Assembly (NCBI RefSeq): GCF_008728515.1
Contig: NC_044996.1
Location: 101,067,287 to 101,131,286 of the forward strand
From: Papio anubis
Taxonomy: Eukaryota; Chordata; Mammalia; Primates; Cercopithecidae
Direction of reading: 5' to 3'
Length of the DNA: 64,000 bases
The notes beneath the pieces are model-generated. The model did not search any database, was not told the DNA's origin, and saw only the letters and a program-made list of their open reading frames with translations. A program made the position numbers and the translations under genes. This document shows, piece after piece, positions 21,359 through 31,414 of this stretch. Each line of letters begins with the position of its first letter. Positions within the stretch are counted from its first letter, which is position 1.

Positions 21359-21646
21359 GGCCAGGTGCAGTGGCTCATGCCTGTAATCCCAGCACTTTGG
21401 GAGGCCAAGGTGGGCAGATCACTTGAGGCCAGGAGTTCGAGACCAGCCTGGCCAACAAGGTGAAACCCCGTCTCTACTAAAAATACAAAAATTAGCCAGG
21501 TGTGGTGGTGCATGCCTATAATCCCAGCTACTCAGGAGGTTGAGGCAGGAGAATCACTTGAACCTAGGAGGCGGAGGTTGCAGTGAGCCTAGATCACACC
21601 ATTGTACTCCAGTCTAGGTGACAGAGTGAGATTCCGTCTCAAAAAA
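21359..21646 (+). mobile_element. Alu SINE
   Basis: Plus-strand full Alu from 'ggccaggtgcagtggctcat' to a short A-rich tail. The preceding 20985-21358 is AT-rich, has no gene and resembles old L1 in places. Confidence 0.94.
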
Positions 21647-21805
21647 TAAAAAGTAAAATAAACCAAAAAACCCACCAACCATAACTGAAAGAATGATATA
21701 TTTGAGTAAAATAAAATAACAAATTTATGTACAATAAAGAACTCTATATTGAAGTTAAAAGACAACAATGAGAAAATATTTGCTATGCCTCGGGTTAGTA
21801 TCCAG

Positions 21806-21857
<52 letters not shown>
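21806..21857. repeat. (ATCT)n microsatellite
   Basis: About 12 uninterrupted ATCT units followed by a poly-A run. The length and purity suggest a polymorphic marker. Confidence 0.97.
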
Positions 21858-21869
21858 AAAAAAAAAAAA

Positions 21870-22370
21870 AACTACAAATGACGGAAGAGAAAAATAAGCA
21901 AAGGATATGAATAGCTGAGTCATAGGAGAAAGTAACAAGCATGGGAAAACATGACCAACTGTACTAGGAATTAGGGAGAAACAAATTAAAATAACAATAG
22001 TATACCATTCACACTTATTCAGATGATTATCCAAAATTATATAATTTGGTAATACCTATTGTTGAAAGGATGAACAGGGAAGGGGATTTTCTTAATTGGT
22101 TTATCTATCTGGAGATCGTCTAGCAAAATCTAGTAAAACTGAAGGCATGCACTCAGATATGTATGTAATTCCATCTTTCAGTATGTGCCCTAGATTATTG
22201 CTAAAGGAACAGGCAGAGTTGCTCACTGCAGCATTGTTGGTAACTAGTGGAAAATTGGAAACAATTTAATTGTCATCAACAGATGAGAGCAGATAGTTAA
22301 ACAATTTGTGGTATAATCATATAATGCATTTAAAATTAATGAACTCTACATGTGTTAATGTGTAGAAATC
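21870..22370 (+). mobile_element. Very old L1 ORF2 3' region
   Basis: Degenerate plus-strand L1: 'gagaaacaaattaaaataac', 'cactgcagcattgttggt', 'aattgtcatcaacagatgag', 'aatttgtggtataatcata'. It continues for a short distance after the Alu at 22387-22685. Confidence 0.6.
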
Positions 22371-22386
22371 TCAATAACAGAATTTT

Positions 22387-22685
22387 ATTATTATTATTAT
22401 TTTCAAGACAGAGTCTTGCTCTGTTACCCAGGCTGGAGTGCAGTGGAGCAATCTCAGCTCACTGCAACCTCAGCCTCCCTGGTTCAAGCAATTCTCCTGC
22501 CTCAGCCTCCCAAGTAGCTGGGATTTACAGGCATGTGCCACCACACCCAGCTAATTTTTGTATTTTTAGTAGAAATGGGGTTTCACTATGTTGGCCAGGC
22601 TGGTCTCGAACTCCTGACTTCTTGGTCCGCCTGCCTTGGCCTCCCAAAGTGCTGGGATTACAGGCATGAGCCACCGCACTCGGCC
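22387..22685 (-). mobile_element. Alu SINE with 13-base target-site duplication
   Basis: Reverse-strand full Alu with a (TTA)n tail. 'tcaataacagaat' stands on both sides (22371-22383 and 22686-22698). Confidence 0.95.
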
Positions 22686-22699
22686 TCAATAACAGAATC

Positions 22700-23587
22700 T
22701 TAGGCAAAAAAAAGCAAGTAGCAGAAATTTAGAGTGTAAAATTTATAAACACAGAAACAATAATGGATATTGTTGATGAATATAAAAGGAGATACAGTCC
22801 CTGCCCTGGAGGAATTTGGGGGCATTTAAAGAAATGTCAAGTAAACAGGTGATTACAATGTAGTAGGATGAAAGCCACGATCAGAATAGACACCAAATAC
22901 AGATGGAGGTGGCAGGAAGAAGGTGAAAGAATATATTGAAGAAATGACAATACCTTCCATGCCCCACTCCCACGCTGAATCAAGTCCTGAAAGACAAGAA
23001 GAGGTTACTTAGGTGAAAGGAAGGAAGGGTGTTTCTAGACGATAGTGTTATTTGCAAAAGCCCCGAGAGGAGAAACCGCAGAGCCTGATTTGGAAACTGC
23101 CAGTGGTTTCTCAGAGCTGGAGTAGATGGAGGAGGGGGCAAAGAAAGGGATGGAGGGCATTGGTAGGTGCCCCCTGACAAAGGGTCTTCAGACCAGGCTA
23201 TAAGGAGTTTCACCGCCTTCTGAAGGCGGCGGGAAGGCTAGATTATTGAAGCAGAAGAGTAACAGTTGCATCATGAATTATAAAAACGACGGCTCTGGAG
23301 GCAAGATCAGTTAGTTTTTTTGTGTGTTTGTTTTTCTTTTTAAAGAAGAAAACCAGGCGAGAAACAATGGGATCGCAGCTGAAATAGACGAGGTGCTGAC
23401 TGAGAGAGAGTATCGAGTCCAACCTTTAGGGCTTCAGGGAGGGATTAGAGGTAGGTGTCGGGAGAGGAGGTTCCTGGCTATCTTGGGGTGTACGATGGAG
23501 TGACAGGGCTTGCGTTTTGTGACACCTGACTCTGCCCCTGGCCACCCCTGATTGGACCTTACAAACGTTTAGTTCAAATACAAAAAT
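22700..23587. other. Upstream region without recognised gene
   Basis: Largely single-copy sequence 0.8-1.7 kb upstream of the EFHC2 start. GC content rises towards 23200 ('tgaaggcggcgggaaggc'). 22790-22950 has old-repeat flavour ('cagtccctgccctggagga'). No exon is supported. Confidence 0.4.
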
Positions 23588-23737
23588 GGGCCGGACACGG
23601 TGGCTCATAACTGTAATCCCAGCACTTTGGGAGGCAGAGGCGGGAGGGCTGCTTGAGCCCAGGAGTTCGAGATCGGCCTGGGCAACATAGTGAGACCTTG
23701 TCTCAAAACAAAAACAAACAAACAAACAACAAATATA
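23588..23737 (+). mobile_element. Alu left-monomer element (FLAM-like)
   Basis: Only a single Alu left arm is present ('ggccggacacggtggctcat' to 'gtgagaccttgtctcaaaac') followed by an (AAAC)n tail, without the right arm. It sits about 0.6 kb upstream of the EFHC2 start. Confidence 0.88.
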
Positions 23738-24254
23738 AAAATATCCAGAGGAAAAACTGAAGGCGGTGGTTACCATTACAACGCGTTTTCGTTAGGGGTA
23801 TATGTGGCTTTAGAGTCATCTTGAACGTTTTAATTACAAAATAAAAGCTGAAGTCTATGCAACATAGGAAAACATCGACTTGTGTAACATCTCAGTGAGC
23901 ACACGGGCGTCATATTATTTTCTGTACTTTGCTGTGTGTTTGAACCACATAGCAAAAAACTGTTGGCGACAAGAATTGGAAAAGCAAAGTACAGGAAAGG
24001 CTTTGAGTTCTATAAAGGGGTTAAACCAGAAAGCGGCGGGGGCAGGGAACAGTCAATCTTTGTGTGTGCACACTGCGTGTGCAGACAGGAGACTCCTCAG
24101 GAGACCAGGACCTGTCTGAGTGTGTGCGGGGATGAAGCGGGACGAGGGGAACTGGGGCGGGGGAGGAGGGGCGCGCCGCGGAGGTGCCCCCCGCCCCCCC
24201 ACAATTCTTCTCCCCACCCCCCCCGCCCCTCCTCCCTCAGTGACGCCGCTTCCA

Positions 24255-24267
24255 GTCTCCAGGCAAC
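24255..24267 (+). promoter_or_regulatory. X-box-like RFX binding site
   Basis: 'gtctccaggcaac' fits the X-box pattern GTNRCC-N(0-3)-RGYAAC with one mismatch in the left half and a perfect right half. RFX factors control many ciliary genes, and EFHC2 is a ciliary protein. The motif lies about 88 bases before the start codon. Binding is inferred, not shown. Confidence 0.5.
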
Positions 24268-24354
24268 GTGGGGGCCAAACAACGCGGCCGGGAGGCGGCC
24301 GCTGCCTGCCGGGCCCTCTCTTCTGGGACTCTCGATTTTCGGACGCTGAGCGCC

Positions 24355-24396
24355 ATGGCCCTGCCTCTGCTGCCGGGCAACAGCTTCAACCGCAAC
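24355..24396 (+). CDS. EFHC2: EFHC2 exon 1 coding part (N-terminal 14 residues)
   Basis: Encodes MALPLLPGNSFNRN, the N-terminus I recognise as EFHC2 (EF-hand domain containing 2). The protein carries three DM10 domains and a C-terminal EF-hand region and is known as a microtubule inner protein of motile-cilium doublet microtubules. The start sits in a strong context (gcgccATGg) inside the GC-rich promoter. The exon ends in phase 0 at AAC with donor 'gtgagt' at 24397. The open frame continuing past the donor is intron read-through, because exon 2 resumes the known protein exactly. The first DM10 domain begins downstream of both exons seen here. Related EFHC1 shares the LPFLPGTSF-type start. 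In human the gene lies at Xp11.3, which suggests this window is X-linked. Confidence 0.93.
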
Positions 24397-24644
24397 GTGA
24401 GTAGGAAGGGCGTCCGAGGTCACAGCTCCCGGCTGGAGTCTGGGGTCCCAGGCAGGGTCGTGGCGTGGCCACCTCCGCGGACTCTCCTGGAGACCCGATG
24501 CTGCTGCCCTGGGTTGGTGGCAACTTGGACCAAACTTAATAGGCTCCTTCTCCCATCTCTCCAACTGCATCTGAATGTTTTTCCTAATTTAGAAACATAT
24601 ATATAGACCCCTTATAGGTGACAGGGCCCTCAAAGGTAACGAAT

Positions 24645-24860
24645 AATAGTGACGATAACCATTGCGGGTTTAATGTGTGCCAGGCGCTGTGCTTTAATCA
24701 CCTTATGCAGCATCCAGTGTCCCAACAGCCCTTTGAATTAGGTAGTTTTTATTCCCAGTTACTATTGAGGAAACTGAGGCACAGAGCTACACAGTCTCAG
24801 TGGTGAAGCTGGGTTTCTTTCAAGCAACCTTGTCTCCACAGCCCAGAAGCCTAATCATTA
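24645..24860 (-). repeat. MIR SINE remnant
   Basis: Reverse-strand MIR: 'taatgtgtgccaggcgctgt', 'gaattaggtagtttttatt', 'attgaggaaactgaggcac', 'gtggtgaagctgggtt'. It lies only 250 bases inside intron 1. Confidence 0.8.
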
Positions 24861-25063
24861 TTCCCCGTATCCTGTGTGAAAAAAGATACCATTTCAATTA
24901 TCAAATCGAAGAAATTTGGCACTTATCAAGAGGGGTAGGTGGCAGATAAGAGTGGCAGCCTGTAAAGTTTACTCCCAAACTTTATAGAGACAGGCACCCA
25001 AACTTGGAGGGATTTTTTTTTTCCCCTCTATTTATAATTGGGAGGTTGGGAGGGGTTCATTTC

Positions 25064-25370
25064 TTCTTCTTTTTTTTCTTTTTTTTTTTTTTTGAGACGG
25101 AGTCTCACTCTGGAAGCTGGAGTGCAGTGGCCGGATCTCGGCTCACTGCAACCTCCACCTCCCAGGTTCAAGCGATTCTCCTGCCTCAGCCTCCTGAGTA
25201 GCTGGGATTACAGGCGCCCGCCACCACACCCGGCTAATTTTTGTGTTTTTAGTAAAGATGGGGTTTTACCATGTTAGTCAGGCTGGCCTCAAACTCCTGA
25301 CCTCAAGTGATCTGCCCGCCTCGGCCTCCCAAAGTGCTGGGATTACAGGCTGAGCCACTGCGCCTGTCCT
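25064..25370 (-). mobile_element. AluY-like SINE with perfect 15-base duplication and AluYR core
   Basis: Reverse-strand Alu flanked by exact 'ggaggggttcatttc' (25049-25063 and 25371-25385). It carries 'cagtggccggatctcgg', the complement of the AluYR-type 'gagatccggccactg'. About ten bases are missing near its A-tail end ('ctctggaagctggag'). Confidence 0.95.
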
Positions 25371-25385
25371 GGAGGGGTTCATTTC

Positions 25386-26215
25386 AAAAGAACATGAACG
25401 TACAGAACAAAGCAACACAACACAAAAAACCCTGAGCATGAAAGAACTTTTGACAATAAGTAGCACCTCATTTAAACGACAGAAGGAAAATGATTCAGGC
25501 TTTTGTTTATACTGGTTACTGCTCTTCACTTGGGTCAGCCATCTGTGTCTGCAGGAAAAGCTAATTCCCAATTAGATGGGAGGGAATTAGATGGAGCCAC
25601 TCAAAGCAATTGCATAAACCTTTGATACCTTTAGAAAGCAGGCAGCAGATTGAAGTACTTGACTTTATAGTTTCCAAACAGTGTCTGTATCTAAGTTGTT
25701 GGCCCTAAAGTACCAGTTTTCTTTGTAGCTTCAGGTCATTGAATTCTGACCCCCACATGTCTGGTCAGTCCAACTTTGAACACTGATTTGTGCATTTCTT
25801 AGTTGATGGGTAGAGGCTGGCCTTCCAGCATAGCATTGTCCTTTGGTAAGTTTAAGCCAGCCACGCAAATAAGAAAGGTCCCTGAGAGATGGGACATGAA
25901 AACAGATTCCAGAAGTAAAGAAGCATGCTGTGTAAAAGTAATTTTAATAAAAAATGAAAGTAAAGCCTACAGCTTTTTGCCCAGCAACACTCTGATTACC
26001 AATGCCTGCCTCCTGCAGAAGTATCATAGCTCTCACGTGCAGTGATTAAGGATGGGAAGGAAAAACAGTGGATGGATGAGATATTTATAAATCTGCAAGG
26101 TTCTGAGTGTATTTTTGCTTTTTAAAAAACTTTTAAGATCATGAAGTACAACACATATACAGAAAGATGCACAATGGATGATCACAAAATGAACATCAAG
26201 AAATTAAATATGGGG
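25386..26215. other. Intronic single-copy stretch
   Basis: No gene or clear repeat recognised. The longest frame (25803-26045) has no known motif and no splice context I would trust. Confidence 0.45.
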
Positions 26216-26536
26216 GCTGGGCACGGTGGCTCACGCCTGTAATCCCAGCACTTTGGGAGGCAGAGGTGGGAGGATCCCTTGAGCCCAGGAGTTGGGGACC
26301 AGCCTGGGCAATACAGTAAGAACTCGTCTCTACAAAAAATTGAAAACATTAGCCAAGCATGGTGGCACATGCCTGTAGTCCCAGCTACTCAGGAGGCTGA
26401 GGTAGGAGAATCACTTGAGCCTGGGAGGTCGAGGCTGCAGGGAGCTATGATTGCATCACTGCACTCCAACCTGGGCAACAGAGCCAGACCCTGTCTCAAA
26501 AAAATAAATAAATAAATAAATAAATAAAATAAAATA
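26216..26536 (+). mobile_element. Alu SINE with (AAAT)n tail
   Basis: Plus-strand full Alu from 'ggctgggcacggtggctcac' followed by about eight AAAT units and AAAAT. Confidence 0.95.
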
Positions 26537-26562
26537 TTTCCTGTTCTCCAAAAATACCACCC

Positions 26563-26697
26563 TTGACTGGGGCTGCTAGATTTAGCAAATAAAAATACAC
26601 ATCTTAAATATCGCATGGAACCTGTTTATGGGAAAGGATTATTGTTTACCAAATTTAACTGAGCATCTTGTATTTTATGTAACAACTCTACCTACGA
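26563..26697. mobile_element. Possible palindromic MITE-like DNA element
   Basis: The left end 'ctgctagatttagcaaata' and the right end, read on the opposite strand ('gtagagttgttacataaaat'), are imperfect inverted copies sharing an 'ataaaaatac/ataaaatac' core. The layout resembles short palindromic mammalian DNA transposons. The family is not resolved. Confidence 0.45.
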
Positions 26698-27935
26698 ACC
26701 TTTTTGTTCATTATGCCTTCCCTGCTCTCCAAATGTAACCACTGTTCTGGCTCCTATCACTATAATTAGGTTTTGCTTGCCTTTGAACCTTTTATCAATG
26801 GAAATGTTTGGTGTTTATTCTTTTGTGACTGGCTTTTTTAGCTCAACAGTATGTTCGTTAGATTTGTCCATGTGGCTGTCTGTAGAGGTAGTTTGTACAT
26901 TTTTATTACTCTGTAGTATTGCATTGTATGATTTTCACATCATTTATATATACATTTTACTCTTGATAAATATTTGGCTTGTTTGGGGTTGTTAAGAATA
27001 GTTTTACTGTGACTATTTTTGTTCGTGTCTTTTGGTAGGATTGCTAGATCATGCAGTATTCATATGTTCAGCTTTAGTGGATGCTGTCAAAGTGATTATA
27101 CTACTTAAATTCCCACCAGCATTTTATGTTCCTGTTGCTCCACATTCTAACACTAGGTATTGTTAGTCTTTTAAATTTTAGATTTTTTGGTTGGTGGGTA
27201 TAGCAACTCTTTGCAGTTACAATCTGTACTTCCTGATTCCTAATGAAATTGAGCATGTTTTACACATTTATTGGTCATTTGTATGACCATTTATTGGTCA
27301 CTACTTTTTTTTTTTTAGACAGAGTGTTGCTCTGTTGCCCAGGCTGGAGTGCAATGGCGCAATCTCGGCTCACTGCAACCTCCGCCTCCCAGTTTCAAGC
27401 GATTCTCCTGCCTCGGCCTCCCGAGTAGCTGGGATTACAGGCATGCGCCATCACGCCTGGCTAATTTTTTTTTTTTTTTTTTTTTAAATTTTTTAATAGA
27501 GATACGGTTTCACCACGTTGGCCAGGCTGGTCTTGAATTCCTGACCTCAGGCGATCTGCCTGCCTCAGCCTCCCAAAGTGCTGGGATTACAGGCGTGAGC
27601 CACGGTGACTGGCTTTATTTGTATGACCATTTGTTGGTCACTACTTTTTTATGTAGCACCTACTTATCTCTTGTCTAATTTTTACTGGGTTGTTTGCCTA
27701 TTTCTTAGTGATTTGTAGAACTTATATATAAATTTTGGATATTTTCTTGTCTGTGGTTGGCCTTTTCCCTCTCTTAATGATGTTTTTGATGAATAATTTT
27801 TGGAAAAGATCACTCTTTCTCCACGTCTCTGCAGAGCCACTTTGTCAAAAATCAAACATCCATCTACGTGTGGGTCTATTTCTAGACTCATGAGTATTTA
27901 AAACATTTATTTACTTTGTGCCTGAGAACAATGGG
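26698..27935 (-). mobile_element. Old L1M, 3' part, with nested Alu
   Basis: Antisense L1M blocks: 'ccactgttctggctcctatc', 'actctgtagtattgcattgt', 'taaattcccaccagcatttt', 'aaattgagcatgttttacac', 'attttcttgtctgtggttgg'. It is interrupted by the Alu at 27305-27614. Confidence 0.7.
27305..27614 (-). mobile_element. Alu SINE with unusually long target duplication
   Basis: Reverse-strand Alu with an internal T(22)-like run in the middle A-rich linker (27467-27485). The flanks share about 28 bases (about 27276-27304 and 27618-27646; 'tttgtatgaccattt' then 'ttggtcactac') with one mismatch. Confidence 0.9.
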
Positions 27936-28777
27936 AGTGGGTGTGTGTGCGTGTGTGTATGTGCATGTGTAATAGAGAATGACAGTACCTTGGACTGTCT
28001 GTCATTCAACAAATCAGTATCTATTTATTTACTGAGTATCCTAGTATGTGCCAAAATTAGGTGACTGCATTTAAAAAATTGTTACACTAGCCTTGGTACT
28101 AAATGTACTATGTGTTTCCCACAAATTAATATTTTAAAAACTTGTACTTAGTTAAAAGATTGGATGTTCTATGGCATAGAATGGTCAGAAAGTCAGTAAA
28201 GCCATATCTCGCCTTTTAATCCCCCCCCACCCCCGCTTGCTGAATTAAATTACCGAGTGAAAAACCTTGGCCTCCTGTAGATAGCATAATTACTTGGCTG
28301 TTTGGATTTAAAATTATAACACAGCTAACTTTTATTGCTTTTTCATATAAATTGAAAAGGAACCTATGTGCCCCTTACTTAGCTGCCAGTGGTCAGTCAT
28401 AAGCAATAGATTGATTTCTGTCCACGGCTAGATGATATGCAACCTATATTTCGCTCTCTGAAATACAAGAAGTATTGTGCCTTCTAAAATATGAACATTT
28501 GTGCCTTTGATGACATTAGAATTATTTTGATATAAGTTGAAAACCTTAGGGAAATATCACAACTAAATTCCAGATACACTGTATCTTTTTTCCAACAATT
28601 TCCATGCTGAACTTGTATTGAGCAAGAGAATCTTGGGCATATTATTAAAATTGAAAATATTAAAATTAAAAGAGACATTTCCAGCCAAAGCCAAAAATCC
28701 TTTCTACAGTATTTTGGACAGATGGTTGTGTGGCCCATCCTGATCCTGAGTGTCTCTAATGAATGATGAGGAGTTCA
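27936..28777. other. Intronic single-copy stretch with GT-rich and C-rich tracts
   Basis: Contains an impure (GT)n tract at 27940-27971 and a C-rich run at 28221-28235. No gene is recognised. Confidence 0.5.
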
Positions 28778-28790
28778 CTCTTTCTGCTTT

Positions 28791-29093
28791 TTTTTTTTTT
28801 TTTTTTTTTTGAGACGGAGTCTCGCTCTGTTGCCCAGGCTGGAGCGCAATGGTGCCATCTCGGCTCACTGCAACCTCTGCCTCCCAGGTTCAAGCGATTC
28901 TCCTGCCTCAGCTTCCTGAATAGCTGGGATTACAGGCGTGTGCCACTACGCCTGGCTAATTTTTGTATTTTTAGTAGAGTTGGGGTTTTACCATGTTGAT
29001 CAGGCTGGTCTCGAACTCCTGACCTCAGGTGATCCACCCTCCTCAGCCTCCCAAAGTGCTGGGATTACAGGCATGAACCACTGTGCCTGACCG
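28791..29093 (-). mobile_element. Alu SINE with 13-base target-site duplication
   Basis: Reverse-strand Alu with T(21). 'ctctttctgcttt' flanks both sides (28778-28790 and 29094-29106). Confidence 0.95.
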
Positions 29094-29106
29094 CTCTTTC
29101 TGCTTT

Positions 29107-29490
29107 TAATGAAGCTACCTTGACACCATCTTAGGAGGATTTGCTGTAAATAGCCCATCATCTAATTTGTAGTGAAGCAAAGTCCTCCTTAAGAAGAAAG
29201 AAAACATATTTGAATTCACAGCAATTAAAAAAATAAATAAATAAGAATGTAATGAATCATGACCAGCATTTGTTTTTTTTGAAAAGGAAAAAAGAAAAAG
29301 AAGAGAGTGGGATAGAATAAAGAATTAGAGTGTATTATGCTTGACAAGAGTTAAGTGTTTCACGGACTTTTTTGTCTTTCCTGTGTGTGCTTGTGTATGT
29401 ATGTGAACTGGCCTGCACTGAAATATGCCTGTTACTATGGTTGTGTAATCGATGTTTGAAAAAATTCTCATTTGAGCCACCTCCATCTTT
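29107..29490. other. Intronic single-copy stretch
   Basis: Purine-rich at 29270-29310 ('gaaaaggaaaaaagaaaaag'). No gene or repeat boundary seen. Confidence 0.45.
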
Positions 29491-29491
29491 T

Positions 29492-29735
29492 TTATTTTTA
29501 TTTTTTTTGCGATAGGGTCTTGCGCTTTCTCCCAGGCTGGGGTGCAGCGGCAAGATCACAGCTCACAGTTCACTGTATGCAGGCTCAACTTCCCGGGCTC
29601 AAGACATTTTCCCACCTCTGTTGCCACAGTAGCTGAGACTACAGGCATGCACCACCATACCCAGCTAATTTTTAAAATTATTATTGGTAGAGATGCGGTC
29701 TTACTCTATTGTCCAGACTGGGCAATTCTTATTTA
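29492..29735 (-). mobile_element. Old Alu (AluJ-like), 5' truncated
   Basis: Reverse-strand Alu with many substitutions ('gcgatagggtcttgcgcttt', 'gctgagactacaggcatgca') that stops at 'attgtccagactgggcaatt' before the usual end. Confidence 0.82.
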
Positions 29736-29804
29736 AATTTAGATCTTCAGCTTCTTTCAAGGTCAGATCTCATCTCTCACCCTTCAAAGAGCCTTGTCAG
29801 CCTT

Positions 29805-29990
29805 TCTCAATATATTTTTAAAAAATGTTTTGAGGTAAATTTCATGTAACATGAAATTAACCACTAACTATTTAAAATTATACAATTCAGTGGTACTTAG
29901 TACATTCACACTGTTGTGCAACAACTAACACCTCTAACTAGTTTCAAAACATTTTCATCACCTCAAATCTCAATCTTTTTACCCTGGAGA
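29805..29990 (-). mobile_element. L1M 3' end fragment
   Basis: Antisense 3' UTR text 'tacaattcagtggtacttag', 'cacactgttgtgcaacaact', 'acattttcatcacctcaaat', as in the L1M pieces at 5344 and 49095. Confidence 0.72.
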
Positions 29991-30096
29991 GTCTTTGAAA
30001 TGATTTTCAGGTCTTAGAGAACTCCTGCATAAAACCTATATCTATAGTCCATGGTACATTAGCACAATCTGTGATAATAAATATATAATTACATAA

Positions 30097-30322
30097 CAAG
30101 ATGTTCAACATTATAGCTATTAGGGAAATAAAAATAAAAATCAAGGTGAGATACCACTGTATACCTATTAAGATGGCTAAAATCCAAAACACAATACCAA
30201 TTGCTCACATGGATTTGGAATAACAGGAATTCTCACTCATTACTGGTGGGAATGCAAAATGGTTATTTCTTACAAAGTTAAACACCTGCCATATGGCCAG
30301 TTCCAAATTTATGTGAAATAAA
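30097..30322 (+). mobile_element. L1M fragment, left arm of an inverted L1 pair
   Basis: Plus-strand ORF2 text ('aagatgttcaacattatagc', 'gagataccactgtatacc', 'ggtgggaatgcaaaatgg'). It is a close inverted copy of 31415-31602 plus 31897-31950, sharing non-consensus details such as 'ggatttggaataacag'. Confidence 0.75.
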
Positions 30323-30332
30323 TAAATTCCCG

Positions 30333-30400
30333 TAAATAATTCTGTGTTAAACTTGAAATAAGCACACATCAATTTCATTTTCAACTGGAATGAGAATATT
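30333..30400 (+). repeat. Direct repeat copy A
   Basis: 'aaacttgaaataagcacaca' followed by 'tcaatttcattttcaactgg' recurs at 31243-31310 with transition changes only in its core. The family is unknown. Confidence 0.7.
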
Positions 30401-31242
30401 GTAGCTATAACAATCCAATAATTATCTTTTTTAAGTAAAAAATGGTAGTTTTCTGTGAATCTCTTGATTTCAGCCAACTTATTTACCTTCTCTTTCCCTT
30501 TCTCACAAAGGGTATCAACCTTAAAGCAAGTGGGAATGTAATAGAGGAAACTTCAGGTTGTTTTATGGGTAAAATTTCCTACTTGATTTATTTTTCCTTT
30601 TTACCTTACCCAGGTAGGCCTAAAAGTTCTCTATAGTTTCTATTATAGAGGGTGCTATTGAGGAATGATATATGGTATATGGTATGGACAAGAGTGGTTT
30701 TCTCCCCTATTAAAAACTGAAAAGGACTTTTCACCAGCTTTTTTGAGGGGGGAAAAAAAACCCAAAACAGGTAGTTAAACTTAGCTTACATTTCTTTTCT
30801 TTTCATACATTCAAAAAACTTTTCAGTCAGCATAATGTAAACATGTTAAATAATTCAAGATGATTTCTGTTTATATCTAAGATGGAATTTACTTTTTCAA
30901 AAAGTAGGCTAAGATGATTTAAATAAAGGTTGTAAACTCATTGTAATTAATGCTGTTTTCAACATGAAAATATATTGACAATGTTACATAATAAAGCTAC
31001 TAAAACCATATGACAAAGCATTATGAGTAAAAATATAACCTAAGATACAATTTTATACAAGACTTAAAAATTAAGTTCTTTTACTGACTGACATGATTGG
31101 GCTTAAATATAGGCAGTTACAAAACTATAATCTTGATTTCTTTATAGACCTGTATGTACATAAGAGTCTTATTTTTTAAAAGCTAAAAATAAATAATAAA
31201 ATTTACCTCTCCACTCTGAAATCTATGTTTATATTTTGCCAC
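30401..31242. other. AT-rich intronic spacer between the repeat copies
   Basis: About 840 bases, strongly AT-rich, with no recognised gene or transposon. It forms most of the loop between the inverted L1 arms. Confidence 0.45.
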
Positions 31243-31310
31243 ATGAATAATTCCGGGTCAAACTTGAAATAAGCGCACATCAATTTCATTTTCAGCTGGA
31301 ACGAGAAGAT
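31243..31310 (+). repeat. Direct repeat copy B
   Basis: Matches copy A at 30333-30400. Copy B keeps CpGs ('aagcgcacat', 'ggaacgagaa') where A has CA or TG, so B looks nearer to the ancestral form. Confidence 0.7.
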
Positions 31311-31414
31311 TTCTGGCCTTCTTTTCGAAACCTGTTAAACAAGGAAAGCTTTGCTTGCATGTATAAGAAGTTGAAAATTATAGCAAAATGGTCATTGCTT
31401 TCCTGTGAATGGCA

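Larger units (their letters stand above)
24100..24520 (+). promoter_or_regulatory. EFHC2: EFHC2 promoter, GC-rich CpG-island-like
   Basis: GC content jumps around 24120-24400 with many CpGs ('ggggcgcgccgcggaggtgc', 'aacaacgcggccgggagg') and GC boxes ('actggggcgggggagg'). No TATA box is apparent, which fits a dispersed-start CpG promoter. The start codon at 24355 and a consensus donor at 24397 place transcription initiation probably within 24240-24330. An X-box-like motif lies at 24255-24267. Confidence 0.8.

Noticed and set aside
21806..21857. CRISPR-like array from regular ATCT repeats
   Set aside because: The units are contiguous 4-mers without spacers in a primate genome; it is a plain microsatellite.
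23936..24349. 137-codon plus-strand frame ending just before the EFHC2 start
   Set aside because: GC-rich promoter read-through; no similarity to EFHC2 or other proteins, and exon 1 uses the ATG at 24355.
24097..24570. 157-codon minus-strand frame across the EFHC2 promoter
   Set aside because: It spans promoter, exon 1 and intron in antisense and is a by-product of high GC content with few stop codons.
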